A model generated the notes under the pieces. That model did not search any database. It was not told where the DNA came from and worked only from the letters and a program-made list of their open reading frames with translations. From positions 1-64,000 of the forward strand of contig CAWIDH010000013.1 in assembly GCA_963834855.1 (NCBI GenBank): DNA of 64,000 nt, given 5' to 3'. Within the stretch, counting starts at the first letter, position 1. Each line of letters starts with the position of its first letter. This stretch comes from DATJKD01 sp963834855. GTDB taxonomy: Bacteria; Pseudomonadota; Gammaproteobacteria; Steroidobacterales; Steroidobacteraceae. A program made the position numbers and the translations under genes. Shown here piece by piece: positions 44,242-53,569 of this stretch.

Positions 44242-45354
44242 ATGTATATCTGGGCGCAAGAAAACCTGGCCTGATCTGACCTGGGACAGCGGGCACCTCG
44301 CCGCCCTGCTCGGACAGGTCTCGCGCGAGCAGGGTCGTCTGCTGGGCAGGATGCATGACCTCGGCCTCAACCTGCGCCTCGAGGCCCAGCTGAGCACGCT
44401 GACTGAGGATGTGGTCCGCTCCAGTGAGATCGAGGGCGAAAAACTCGACACCGATCAGGTCAGATCCTCGCTCGCACGGCGGCTTGGCATGGACATTGGC
44501 GGGCTGGTGCCGGCCGACCGCGATGTCGAGGGTGTCGTCGAGATGATGCTCGACGCGACCACCAACTACGCACAGTCCCTGACGGCCGACCGGCTGTTCG
44601 GCTGGCACGCGGCGCTCTTCCCCCTGGGCCGAAGCGGACTTCAGAAAATCACCGTGGGCAACTGGCGCGATGACAGCAGCGGGCCCATGCGAGTCATCTC
44701 GGGGCCGATCGGCCGGCAGAAGGTGCACTACGAACCGCCGCCCGCGGTGCGCGTTCCCGATGAAATGAACGCGATTCCTGAGCTGGTTTGAGGCGCCTGG
44801 CAACACTGATCCGCTTCTCATCGCGGGGCTCGCGCATCTGTGGTTCGTCACTATCCACCCCTTCGATGACGGCAACGGGCGCATCGCGCGCGCGATCGCC
44901 GACCTGGCGCTCGCCCGCTCCGAGCGGAGCAGCCAGCGCTTCTACAGCATGTCAGCGCAAATCCGCCGCGAGCGGAGCGACTATTACGCGACGCTCGAGC
45001 GCACGCAGAAAGGTGCGCTCGACGTCACCCCATGGCAGGAATGGTTCCTTTCGTGCTTGGGGCGCGCGATCGAGGGTTCGCAAGGCACGCTCGGCGCAGT
45101 ACTGGAGAAGGCGCGCTTCTGGGAGCGCTTTTCGCAGCAGTCTCTGAACGCGCGCCAGGTCAAGGTGCTGAACAGGCTACTCGATGGCTTCGAGGGGAAG
45201 CTCACGACATCAAAGTGGGCCAAGCTCACCAAGTGCTCGCAGGACACGGCCTACCGCGACATCCTGGATCTCGTCGAGCGCGGCGCGCTGCGCAAGGACC
45301 GGCGGCGGGCGCAGCACGAGCTACACGCTTGTGACGGGTGTCGATAGGAAATGA
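44242..45354 (+). pseudogene. Fic family protein with C-terminal wHTH, three frameshifts
   Basis: The reconstructed protein, about 370 residues, starts MYIWAQ and continues KTWPDLTWDSGHLAALL. SSEIEGEKLD is the inhibitory-helix motif ([ST]xxxE[GN]) of self-inhibited Fic proteins, and TIHPFDDGNGRIARAIADLAL is the full Fic AMP-transfer motif with the catalytic His. The end is a winged helix (KWAKLTKCSQDTAYRDILDLVERGAL). Frame changes occur near 44256, 44774 (one extra A before FLSWFE) and 45306, after which GGRSTSYTLVTGVDRK restores the usual tail. Such proteins AMPylate targets or themselves and regulate their own promoter. All motifs are intact, so errors in the sequence are as likely as true loss. 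Confidence 0.85.
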
Positions 45355-45399
45355 CGCAAGCGAGAGCTGTACTCAGAGGATCTGCAGTACGAACAGGGC

Positions 45400-47397
45400 T
45401 CAGTGAGCCGAGGCTCGGGTGCCCGGCATGATCTCGAAATCCGGCTTGAAGCTCACGAGCAGGCTGCGCAGCCGGGCCAGCACCGCGCCGTCGCCGTCGA
45501 GCGTGGCCCTGCCGGACTTGATCAGCGTCTCCATCGGAACCATGCCCGCCATCAGCGGCAGCAGGTCGCCGCGATCGACGGTCAGCGTCGCGTCGGGGGA
45601 GCCCGCCTGCATGCCCTTGATGTGCGTCAACGTGGCATTGCTGAGCTCGACGACGAACTTCTCGCCGCTGTCGGGGATCACGAGGTTGAACGTGAACCGC
45701 TGTCCCTCGGCCTGTTCGCTGTCGAGCTGGATCGCCGCCAGATCGAGCAGCTGCTCGGTCGTCAACGAGCGCAGGATGTCCGCGCCGACAGCGGGCGCCG
45801 GCGCAGAAGGCATGCCTGAGCGCAGGTCCAGCGCCGCCGCCAGAAAGGCGTTGCGCAGGCTCGAACTCTCCTTCTGATAGCCGATCTGCTCGAACACGTC
45901 CGCGAGCAACTGCTTGGCCGCAGTGTTGTCAGGCTCGGCGTAGACGAGCTTGTTGAGCAGCTCCATCGCCTGCAGATCTTCGCCGCGGCTGTGGAGCTCG
46001 CCTGCCTTCGCCAGAATCTTCTCGGCGCCGCCCATCATCGAGACGTACAGCGGCGCGGTTTCGCGCGGGGACAGCGGGATCAGCGTGGCAGGGTTGCCAT
46101 CCCAATAGCCCAGGTAACGGTTGATCACGGCGCGGCTGTTGTGCTCCTCGGAGCCGTGATAGCTGTGCGCCGCCCACCGCTGTTGCAGGCTCTTCGGCTG
46201 CCGGTAGACGTTGTGGATCTCGTTGATGGTGACGCCCTGGTTGGCCAGGTGCAGTACCCAGTTGTTGAGGTGGGCATACGCGTCGCGCTGCGCCCGCATC
46301 ACCTCCTGGATGCGCGCGTTCCCCCAACGCGGCCAGTTGTGCGATGCGAACATCACCTCGGCCTCGCCGCCGAAGCGGTACAGCGCCACGTTGATCTGCT
46401 TCGACCAGAAGAGCGCATCGCGGACGAGAGCACCGCGCAGCGTGTAGATGTTGTGGATCGTGCCGGTGATGTTCTCGGCCGCCCAGAAGGCCTTGAACTG
46501 CGGGAACCAGGTGTTCATTTCGGCCGGCGCTTCGGTCCCCGGCGTGTTCTGGAACACCATCCGGACGCCGTCGATGGTGAGCTCTTCGCCGTCGCCTTCG
46601 ATGATATGCGTGGGCGCGATCAGGGTGACGCCGCCGACCGGCGTCGTCTTGCCGATAGCCTGGTCCACGTGCCCCTGCGGCGAGTGCGGCAGGAAGGAAC
46701 CGTACTGGTACTGAAAGCGCCGGTTCATCGCGGCACCGGCGTAGACGAACTCCGACACCGCATGGTCCATGAAGCCAGCGGGCGCGATCACGGTTACCTT
46801 GCCGCTCTTGACGTCCGCCTCGTCGACCACGCCGCGCACGCCGCCGAAGTGATCGGCGTGCGAATGCGAATAGACCACGGCCAGCACTGGGCGTTTGCCG
46901 AGCTTCTCCGTGACCAGGGCGAGCGCCGCGGCCGCGGTCTCCCTGGTGGTGAGCGGGTCGAAGACGATCCAGCCGGTGTCGCCCTTGATGAAACTGATGT
47001 TGGAGATGTCGAAGCCGCGCACCTGGTAGATGCGTCCGGGCACGACCTCGTAGAGCCCGAAGCCCATGTTCGCCTCGGCCTGGCGTTGCAACGACGGATG
47101 GATGCTGTCGTAGCTGCGACCCTGCATGAGAAAGTCGTAGCGCGCCATGTCCCAGACGACTGCCCCCTTCCCGTCGAGGATCCTCCGGTCGGCCGGCGCC
47201 GCGATGAACCCGCGCCGCGACTCTTCCAGGTCACGCGCGTCGCTCATGGGCAGGCTGGCTCTTGCCTGCTGGTTGCGCGCCGCGGTGGTTGGCGAGGCGG
47301 GTTTGCTGGATGTCGCGGATGTCGGGACCTGAGCCTGGGCCAGCGAAACCATCAGCATCGAGAGTGCGCCAATGCTGCGTGACCACGAGAAGTGCAT
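45400..47397 (-). CDS. Alkyl sulfatase (SdsA/BDS1-like), exported
   Basis: This 665-residue secreted sulfatase has a signal peptide (residues 1-22, SMLMVSLAQAQ). A metallo-beta-lactamase-type domain follows, with the zinc motif SHSHADHFGG (about residue 177) and NTPGTEAPAEMNTW. Next comes a helical dimerisation domain, and last an SCP2-like lipid-binding domain from about residue 530. SYDSIHPSLQRQAEANMGFGLYEV is typical of the family. It hydrolyses primary alkyl sulfates such as SDS to alcohol and sulfate, so it can detoxify surfactants or supply sulfur. It is monocistronic. Confidence 0.95.
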   Translation of the reverse strand: MHFSWSRSIGALSMLMVSLAQAQVPTSATSSKPASPTTAARNQQARASLPMSDARDLEESRRGFIAAPADRRILDGKGAVVWDMARYDFLMQGRSYDSIHPSLQRQAEANMGFGLYEVVPGRIYQVRGFDISNISFIKGDTGWIVFDPLTTRETAAAALALVTEKLGKRPVLAVVYSHSHADHFGGVRGVVDEADVKSGKVTVIAPAGFMDHAVSEFVYAGAAMNRRFQYQYGSFLPHSPQGHVDQAIGKTTPVGGVTLIAPTHIIEGDGEELTIDGVRMVFQNTPGTEAPAEMNTWFPQFKAFWAAENITGTIHNIYTLRGALVRDALFWSKQINVALYRFGGEAEVMFASHNWPRWGNARIQEVMRAQRDAYAHLNNWVLHLANQGVTINEIHNVYRQPKSLQQRWAAHSYHGSEEHNSRAVINRYLGYWDGNPATLIPLSPRETAPLYVSMMGGAEKILAKAGELHSRGEDLQAMELLNKLVYAEPDNTAAKQLLADVFEQIGYQKESSSLRNAFLAAALDLRSGMPSAPAPAVGADILRSLTTEQLLDLAAIQLDSEQAEGQRFTFNLVIPDSGEKFVVELSNATLTHIKGMQAGSPDATLTVDRGDLLPLMAGMVPMETLIKSGRATLDGDGAVLARLRSLLVSFKPDFEIMPGTRASAH

Positions 47398-47641
47398 GAG
47401 TGAGCCCTCGAAGCGGACAGGGCTTCATCGTAGCCCCGTTCGAACAGGTACGTAACCGCCCGGGGGGAGGAGGCTCAGGCTTTGCGCAGTTCCCTCGCGA
47501 GGGTGCGGGAGTTGCGCACAGCGGTGGCGTAGATGGAGACCTGATGCCCTAATTTAGTCCGCCGTGAGTTAGAGTCCGGCTCACCGGAAGGCCCTCTTGA
47601 TCGTATCGCTGTGCCTGGGCGTATCGAAGGGAGATAGAGTG

Positions 47642-47992
47642 ATGCGCCCTGTGCTTCGTGAGGCCTACGAGCTCGAAATGAAGGAAGCTGCGCGCCTCAG
47701 CGTTGCAAACGAACTCGGCGCCGCCTTCTCGCGTCTGGAGAGAGCTCACGTACTCGGGCAAAGAAATACGTTTGCGCACGTGCGCGCGCACTGCGCGATG
47801 CTGAGCCTTGCATGGGGCCGGCGAGATTCGCGTGAAGTTCGCGGCCAGATCGGCCGGATCATCGGCGCGGCTCTATTCACGTGGCTGTGGGTGCCAGACG
47901 GCAACACAGGCGGTGCCAATGTCAGCGCGTTCAAGCGGATGGAAATTGCGCCTGACCTGCGCCGTCTGCTCGACGGCGAACACGAATCCTAA
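47642..47992 (+). CDS. DUF3703 family protein
   Basis: This 116-residue protein contains the DUF3703 pattern: AFSRLERAHVLGQRNTFAHVRAHCAMLSLAW (about residues 28-58), then GQIGRIIGAALFTWLWVPDGNTGGANVSAFKRM. The repeated His in H-V-L-G-Q and H-V-R-A-H could bind metal. In other genomes the family is often found next to heavy-metal resistance genes; here the only metal-linked gene is chrB, 4 kb away. The ATG at 47642 follows GGGAGATAG. Confidence 0.85.
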   Translation: MRPVLREAYELEMKEAARLSVANELGAAFSRLERAHVLGQRNTFAHVRAHCAMLSLAWGRRDSREVRGQIGRIIGAALFTWLWVPDGNTGGANVSAFKRMEIAPDLRRLLDGEHES

Positions 47993-48036
47993 GGGTCCGG
48001 CTAGCGATCGCAGAGTGCACCCCGCGGCGCCTGCCT

Positions 48037-48714
48037 TCACACGCCCGCGCGCATTTCGCCCGTGATGCGCAGCCCGGCGCCGTCCACGGCGTAGGTCCTA
48101 TTGATGAAGATCAGGACCGACGTGAGCGCTTCCGCCGCCGCCGAGTTGGCGAGCGCCCCGCCGTGCAGGCCGCGCAGCCCGGCGGCCGCCACGAGCGCGA
48201 CGACGCGCTCCCGGGCCGCCTTCTCGTCGCCGAAGACCAGCACGTCGCAGTCGACCGGGTCCGCGCTCGCGAGCTTGTGCGCCGCGACGTTGTGAAACGC
48301 AGAGACCACGGTCACGTCCGGGCCCAGGATCCGTTGCGCGCGAGCGGCCGCCGAGCCCTCGGCCGGCAGCTGAACGCGCATGACTTTCGGCGGCATCAGA
48401 GGGACCGTCGTGTCGACTACCAGCTTGCCCGACACCGCGGAGCGGATCTCCTCGAGAGCAGCCTGCTGGGTGGCGTACGGCATGGTTACGACGACGATGT
48501 CCGCGGCCGCGGCGGCCGCTCGATTTGCGAGCCCGCGCACCCGCGCGCCGGTTTGGGCCGCGAGGCTTGCCGCCGCGTCGGCGGCACGGCCCGAGTCGCG
48601 GGAACCCAGGATGAGAGGGTAGCCGGCCCGCGCCCATCGTCGCGCGAGCGCGCTGCCCAGATGCCCTGTCCCGCCGAGCACGGCGAGCGTCGGACGATCG
48701 GCTGTACTGCTCAT
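48037..48714 (-). CDS. npdG: F420H2:NADP+ oxidoreductase (NpdG/Fno)
   Basis: This 225-residue NADPH-dependent F420 reductase moves hydride between NADP(H) and coenzyme F420. VLGGTGHLGSALARRWARAGY (about residue 12) is the dinucleotide loop, followed by GSRDSGRAADAA, whose Ser-Arg binds the 2'-phosphate of NADP. VVDTTVPLMPP, VSAFHNVAAHKL and VFGDEKAA are family hallmarks. Its start overlaps the fbiC stop as ATGA, so it is the third gene of a cofC-fbiC-npdG operon. It gives this cell a way to make F420H2 without a glucose-6-phosphate dehydrogenase of the Fgd type, none of which is seen. Confidence 0.93.
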   Translation of the reverse strand: MSSTADRPTLAVLGGTGHLGSALARRWARAGYPLILGSRDSGRAADAAASLAAQTGARVRGLANRAAAAAADIVVVTMPYATQQAALEEIRSAVSGKLVVDTTVPLMPPKVMRVQLPAEGSAAARAQRILGPDVTVVSAFHNVAAHKLASADPVDCDVLVFGDEKAARERVVALVAAAGLRGLHGGALANSAAAEALTSVLIFINRTYAVDGAGLRITGEMRAGV

Positions 48715-51143
48715 GGCGCGCCGCCCGCGAGAACGCTGCGTGGTCCGCCGGGCTCGAACCGGTGCAGCGCCTCGCCGGGCGCAGGCACAGGCCGGCGCGG
48801 CTGTGCTACGCCGTACAGGGTCGTGCGCTGCCAGGCGCGGCGCCCGATGCTCCGCGCGACCTCCTGCATGCGTGCCGCGTTCATTTCCTGCCCGTGGGCG
48901 CCGCCAGCCGCTCGCGTGATTGACTCGTTCATCAGGGTGCCGCCGAGATCATCCGCGCCCGCCGCAAGCGCAAGCGCGGCGCCGGCCGCGCCCATCTTCA
49001 CCCACGAGGTCTGCACGTGCGTGATACAGGGGAAGAGCGCGAGGCGGGCGATGGCGTGCATGGCCAGTGCCTCGTCGAATACCGGGCCCGAGCGCGCACG
49101 GCCCTTGCGCCACAGCGGCGCCTCCATGTGCACGAAGGGCAGCGGGACGAACTCCGTGAAACCGCCGCTCCTCTCCTGCAGGTCGCGGACCCGCAGCAGG
49201 TGGCGCGCCCAGTGCTCGAGGCGGTCGACGTGGCCGAACATGATCGTCGCAGTGCTCGACAGCCCCACGCCGTGCGCGGTCTCCATGACCTCGAGCCATT
49301 CGCCGGTGGACAGCTTGTCCGGGCACAGTACCGCACGCACCTCATCGTCGAGGATCTCGGCCGCCGTGCCCGGCAGCGTCGAGAGTCCCTGCGCCTTGAG
49401 TCGCTCGAGGAAGACGCGCAGCGGCAGGCCGAGCGTTCGCGCGCCGTGCGTGACTTCGAGCGGCGAGAAGGCGTGCACGTGCATCGCCGGGACCGCGTTC
49501 TTCACGGCCGCGACGATGTCGAGGTAGGTCTCGCCGGTGAACGAGGGGTGGATGCCGCCCTGCAGACAGACCTCCGTCGCGCCGCGCTCCCAGGCCTCGC
49601 GCGAGCGCGCGGCCACCTCCTCGAGATCGAGCAGGTATCCCGGCCCGCGCAGGCTCTTCGCGCTGCGTCCCTTCGAGAACGCGCAGAACCCGCAGTGGTA
49701 CGTGCAGATGTTGGTGTAGTTGATATTGCGGTTGACGACGTAGCTCACGCCGTCGCCGACGGCCGCGTGCCGCAGCGCATCCGCCGCCTCGAGCACGGCC
49801 GCGCGATCGACGCCGCGGGCGCGGAACAGCATCACGATCGCCGCTTCATCGAGCCGCTCGCCGTCGCGGGCGGCGGCGAGCAGGCGCGTGATGGCGGGCG
49901 ACACGCGGCGCGCCGCGCGACCCCGGGCGGTGGCGACCGCCGGCGGCGCGGTGAGCGCGCCCGCATACCAGTCGTCGCTCCGCGCGTAGCCCTGGGCGTC
50001 GCGCAGCCGCTCGATCCGCGGCGAGAGCGCCGCGTCGGCCCACCGGGAGGCCGACATCGCAAAGGACGGCACGATCGCAAGCCGCTCGACGAGCTCGCGG
50101 TCCGCGGCTTCCGTCTGCCGCGCGAGCTCGGTCAGTTCCGGCCACGCAGCCTCGGGATTGACGTGATCCGGCGTCACGGGTGAGACGCCGCCCCAGTCGT
50201 TGATGCCCGCGGCGATCAACTGTCGCAGCTCGCCGCTTCGCAGGTTGGGCGGCGCCTGGATCGACATCGACGGTCCGAACAGCAGGCGGGCCGCCGCGAT
50301 GGTCCATTGCTGCACGGCCAGCGATGCATCCGGCGCCCCCGCCATCGGCGTGTCCGGCTTCGCCCGGAAGTTCTGGATGATCAGCTCCTGGATGTGCCCG
50401 TAGCGCTCGTGCAGCTCGCGCAGCACGAGGAGCGAGTCGATGATCTCGCGCCGCGTCTCGCCGATGCCGACCAGCAGACCCGTCGTGAACGGCACGCTCG
50501 CCTCGCCGGCCGCGCGGATCGTCGCCAGACGCACCGCCGGCCGCTTGTCCGGTGAACCCCAGTGCGGGCCGCCGCGTTCGCACAGGCGATCCGACGCGCT
50601 TTCGAGCATCAGGCCCATCGAGGCGCTCACTGGCCGCAGGCGCCTGATCTCGCTCTCATCCATGACGCCGGGATTCAGGTGCGGCAGCAGGCCCGTCGTA
50701 TCGAGCACGGCGCGAGCGGCCCTCTCCAGGTATTCGAGCGTGGTCGAATGCCCCAGCGCGGCCAGCGCGCGGCGCGCGGCTGCGTAGCGCAACTCGGGCT
50801 TGTCGCCGAGCGTGAAGAGCGCCTCCTTGCAGCCCGCCGCCGCGCCTGCGCGCGCAATCCCGAGCACGTCGTCTATGTCGAGGTAGGCCTTGGTCACGTT
50901 CCTCGGCACCTCCGCGAACGTGCAGTAGCGGCACACGTCACGGCAGAGCCGGGTGAGCGGGATGAACACCTTGCGCGAGTAGCCGACGTCGCGACCGTAA
51001 CCCTCGAGCGTCAGGGCCTCCGCAGTCGGAAGCAGCACCTCGCCCGTGCTCTCGAGCAGCGTCGTTCGCGCGTCGGCATCGCCAAGGCGGCGGCCCGCGC
51101 GCGCATCGGCCAGCAACCGCTCGATGGACTGGCAGCCGCTCAT
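48711..51143 (-). CDS. fbiC: FO synthase, fused CofG-CofH (FbiC)
   Basis: This 810-residue double radical-SAM enzyme makes 7,8-didemethyl-8-hydroxy-5-deazariboflavin (FO), the chromophore of F420, from tyrosine and the flavin precursor. The N-terminal CofG half has CRDVCRYCTFAE (about residue 67) and the C-terminal CofH half CTYHCGFCAFSKG (about residue 487); both give the CxxxCxxC cluster ligands. DWGGVSPVTPDHVNPE and MNESITRAAGGAHGQEM are typical closing motifs of the two halves. The start at 51143 overlaps the cofC stop as ATGA. The full fusion is the form known from actinobacteria and other aerobic producers. Confidence 0.97.
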   Translation of the reverse strand: MSGCQSIERLLADARAGRRLGDADARTTLLESTGEVLLPTAEALTLEGYGRDVGYSRKVFIPLTRLCRDVCRYCTFAEVPRNVTKAYLDIDDVLGIARAGAAAGCKEALFTLGDKPELRYAAARRALAALGHSTTLEYLERAARAVLDTTGLLPHLNPGVMDESEIRRLRPVSASMGLMLESASDRLCERGGPHWGSPDKRPAVRLATIRAAGEASVPFTTGLLVGIGETRREIIDSLLVLRELHERYGHIQELIIQNFRAKPDTPMAGAPDASLAVQQWTIAAARLLFGPSMSIQAPPNLRSGELRQLIAAGINDWGGVSPVTPDHVNPEAAWPELTELARQTEAADRELVERLAIVPSFAMSASRWADAALSPRIERLRDAQGYARSDDWYAGALTAPPAVATARGRAARRVSPAITRLLAAARDGERLDEAAIVMLFRARGVDRAAVLEAADALRHAAVGDGVSYVVNRNINYTNICTYHCGFCAFSKGRSAKSLRGPGYLLDLEEVAARSREAWERGATEVCLQGGIHPSFTGETYLDIVAAVKNAVPAMHVHAFSPLEVTHGARTLGLPLRVFLERLKAQGLSTLPGTAAEILDDEVRAVLCPDKLSTGEWLEVMETAHGVGLSSTATIMFGHVDRLEHWARHLLRVRDLQERSGGFTEFVPLPFVHMEAPLWRKGRARSGPVFDEALAMHAIARLALFPCITHVQTSWVKMGAAGAALALAAGADDLGGTLMNESITRAAGGAHGQEMNAARMQEVARSIGRRAWQRTTLYGVAQPRRPVPAPGEALHRFEPGGPRSVLAGGAP

Positions 51144-51760
51144 GCGCGTTCCCCGGGGCACGGAGCTGGGGCCACCGGCAGCCCTGCCCTGCGCTCGAGC
51201 GCGCGCAGGTCGTCGGGCGTGTCCAGGTCCGTCGCGAGCCCCGGCCGCACCACGAGGGCCGGCTCGATGCCGAGTCGCCGCGCTTCGGCCTCGTGGCGTG
51301 CGCGGCTGTGCACACCGAAGCGACAGGTGAAGTCGAGGTCGCCTGCTACGTACAAGCCGTTCGTGCCCGTCCCGCCGCGGTCGGGCGCGATCGCGATGCC
51401 GCCGCGGCGCCCGGCCTCGATGAGTGCCTCGACGTCCGTGGCGTCGAGCTGCGGCAGGTCCGCGGGCAGCAGTACGAGCTCGCGCGCATGCGCCGCACGG
51501 GCGTGCTCGCGGGCGAGGTGGAACGCCCGGTTCAGGCCCGCTCCCGCGTCGTGCACCACGCTGTGGCCCGCCGGCAGGCCGTCCTGCCCCGGCGAGACGA
51601 TCAGCACCTGCGCCACGGACGGCGCGCCCTGCGCCGCGGCCAGCACGCGCGCGAGCATGTGACTCGCCAACGCGTCGCGGCCGGCGCCGTCGAGCGTGGC
51701 GCGCAGCCGTCGCTTGCGGCGCGGGCGTGTGTTGATCGCAACGATCGCCCAGCAGCTCAA
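51140..51760 (-). CDS. cofC: Phosphoenolpyruvate/2-phospholactate guanylyltransferase (CofC/FbiD)
   Basis: This 206-residue nucleotidyltransferase activates a C3 phosphoacid with GTP to build the F420 side chain. RRKRRLRATLDGAGRDALASHML (about residues 13-35) is the GTP-binding region. LLPADLPQLDATDVEALI holds the metal Asp, and IAPDRGGTGTNGLYV and TDLDTPDDL complete the CofC pattern. Which acid it uses (phosphoenolpyruvate, 2-phospholactate or 3-phosphoglycerate) cannot be decided from motifs. It starts with TTG at 51760 behind GAGGGG and is divergent from cofE, 81 bases away. Confidence 0.93.
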   Translation of the reverse strand: MSCWAIVAINTRPRRKRRLRATLDGAGRDALASHMLARVLAAAQGAPSVAQVLIVSPGQDGLPAGHSVVHDAGAGLNRAFHLAREHARAAHARELVLLPADLPQLDATDVEALIEAGRRGGIAIAPDRGGTGTNGLYVAGDLDFTCRFGVHSRARHEAEARRLGIEPALVVRPGLATDLDTPDDLRALERRAGLPVAPAPCPGERA

Positions 51761-51841
51761 GTCCGGCCCCTCACGGCGCCGGGCGGTGTCTGGCCGGCTC
51801 CGCGATAATAATGCCCCGAATCCCCTTACGAGACCACGCGC

Positions 51842-52622
51842 TTGGACAAGCCCGCTGAGCGGCGCCCGTCGCCCGTCAGCCTGATCGCGCTACCGGGTCT
51901 GCCCGAGATCCGTCCCGGCGATGACCTCGCCGCGCTGCTGGCGGAGGGCCTTCGGACGATCGATCCGCCGCTCGCGCGCTTCGACGTGCTCGTGATCGCG
52001 CAGAAGATCGTGTCGAAGTCCGAGGACCGGTTTCTCGATCTGAGCTCGATGACGCCGTCGCGGCGTGCGCGCGAGCTGGCGGCCGTGACCGGCAAGGATC
52101 CGCGTCTCATCGAGGCTATCCTCGCCGAGTCCGTCGAGGTGCTGCGGGCGAAGCCCGGCGTGCTGGTCGTTCGCCACCGCCTGGGCTACGTGATGGCCCA
52201 AGGCGGTGTCGATCGCTCGAACGTCGGCGGTAGGGACCGCGTCCTGCTGCTGCCTGTGGCGCCCGACGAGACGGCGGCGCAACTTCGCGCGGAGCTTGCA
52301 AAACTCACCGGTGTGGCGCCCGGCGTGATCATCAGCGACAGCTTCGGCCGGCCCTGGCGGTTGGGCACGACCAACGTCGCGCTCGGTGCCGCGGGCGTGC
52401 CGTCGCTCTGGGATCGGCGTGGGGAGCGCGATCGCGATGGCCGAACGCTCGAGTCGACTGAGGTCGGCTGGGCGGATGCCGTCGCCGCCGCCGCCGGGCT
52501 CGTCATGGGCGAGGCGGACGAAGGCACGCCCTGCGTGCTGGTGCGCGGCCTCGCCTGGACGCGCGCCCGACGCGCCGGCGCGCTGCCTGCTGCGGCCAAT
52601 CGAAGACGACCTGTTCCGATGA
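51842..52622 (+). CDS. cofE: F420-0:gamma-glutamyl ligase (CofE), frameshifted at its end
   Basis: This ligase has about 260 residues and adds glutamates to F420-0 with GTP. LPGLPEIRPGDDLAALL, VIAQKIVSKSEDR, GVLVVRHRLGYVMAQGGVDRSNV and ISDSFGRPWRLGTTNVALGAAG are all diagnostic. The sequence as given runs in frame into cofD. The proper CofE tail (CLLRPIEDDLFR and stop at 52622) is in another frame and is reached by a one-base change near 52575; its TGA then overlaps the cofD ATG. The fusion is therefore probably an indel artefact. The start is TTG at 51842, with no ATG in frame just upstream. Confidence 0.93.
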
Positions 52623-53569
52623 ACTCCCTCGAGGTCGTCGCGCTCACCGGCGGCATCGGCGGGGCGAAGCTCGCGCTGGGCCTCGACCGCGAGCTCCCGG
52701 CCGGCGCGCTCGCCTGTGTCGTCAACACCGGCGATGACTTCGTGCACCTGGGGCTGCACGTCTCGCCCGACCTCGACACGACCCTGTACACGCTCGCCGG
52801 GCTCAGCAATCCCGAACTCGGCTGGGGCCGACGCGACGAGACCTGGACCTTCATGCGCGCGCTCGAAGAGCTCGGCGGCGAGACCTGGTTCCGGCTCGGC
52901 GACGGCGATCTCGCACTGCACGTCGAACGCACGCGCCGGCTGGCGGCCGGCGAAACCCTGAGCGCGATCATGGACGACGTTCGCCGGCGGCTCGGCATCG
53001 GAAGCCGCGTACTGCCCATGAGCGACGACCCGGTGCGCACGCGGGTACACACCTCCACGTCCTCGCTGCCGTTTCAGGAGTACTTCGTGAAGCTGCGTGC
53101 CGCGCCCGCGGTCCGCGCGATCTCGTTCGATGGCGCGGGGCAGGCTAGACCGGCCGCGGGCCTCGAGGAGGCGCTCGCGAGCCCACGGCTCCGCGCCATC
53201 GTGATCTGTCCGTCGAACCCGTATCTCAGCATCGATCCGATCCTGTCGGTGCCTGGCCTTGCGGCGGCGCTTCAGGCGCGCGGCGCGCCGGTGGTCGCGG
53301 TGAGTCCGCTGATCGGCGGACGCGCTGTGAAGGGACCTACGGCCAAGATCATGCGGGAGCTCGGCATCGACGTGTCACCCCGGGCCATCGCGGAGCACTA
53401 CGACCGGCTGCTCGACGGGCTGGTGATCGACACCGCGGATCGCGAGTGGGAGCACCGCTGCGGCGTCACGACGCTCGTGACGAGCACTCTCATGAGCACG
53501 CTCGCCGACCGGACGGCGCTCGCGCGCGCGACCCTCGCCTTCGCCGCGCGACTTCGACCGCATACTTGA
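52619..53569 (+). CDS. cofD: 2-phospho-L-lactate transferase (CofD/FbiA)
   Basis: This 316-residue transferase joins the CofC-activated phosphoacid to FO, giving (dehydro-)F420-0. LTGGIGGAKLALGLDREL (about residue 9) is the substrate loop. VVNTGDDFVHLGLHVSPDLDTTLYTLAG binds metal and FO, and LPMSDDPVRTRV, PSNPYLSIDPILSVPG and PLIGGRAVKGPTAKIM follow the family exactly. The ATG at 52619 overlaps the repaired cofE stop (ATGA). With cofE it forms the plus-strand half of the divergent F420 locus. All known steps from FO to polyglutamylated F420 are therefore present in 5.5 kb. Confidence 0.96.
   Translation: MNSLEVVALTGGIGGAKLALGLDRELPAGALACVVNTGDDFVHLGLHVSPDLDTTLYTLAGLSNPELGWGRRDETWTFMRALEELGGETWFRLGDGDLALHVERTRRLAAGETLSAIMDDVRRRLGIGSRVLPMSDDPVRTRVHTSTSSLPFQEYFVKLRAAPAVRAISFDGAGQARPAAGLEEALASPRLRAIVICPSNPYLSIDPILSVPGLAAALQARGAPVVAVSPLIGGRAVKGPTAKIMRELGIDVSPRAIAEHYDRLLDGLVIDTADREWEHRCGVTTLVTSTLMSTLADRTALARATLAFAARLRPHT

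Noticed and set aside
45991..47382. 463-residue plus-strand frame opposite the alkyl sulfatase
   Set aside because: Same cause: an antisense shadow of a well-identified gene.
48711..53569. Actinobacterial contamination as the source of the F420 genes
   Set aside because: Base composition looks continuous with the flanks, and flanking genes are typical of Gram-negatives; only read coverage could exclude it fully.
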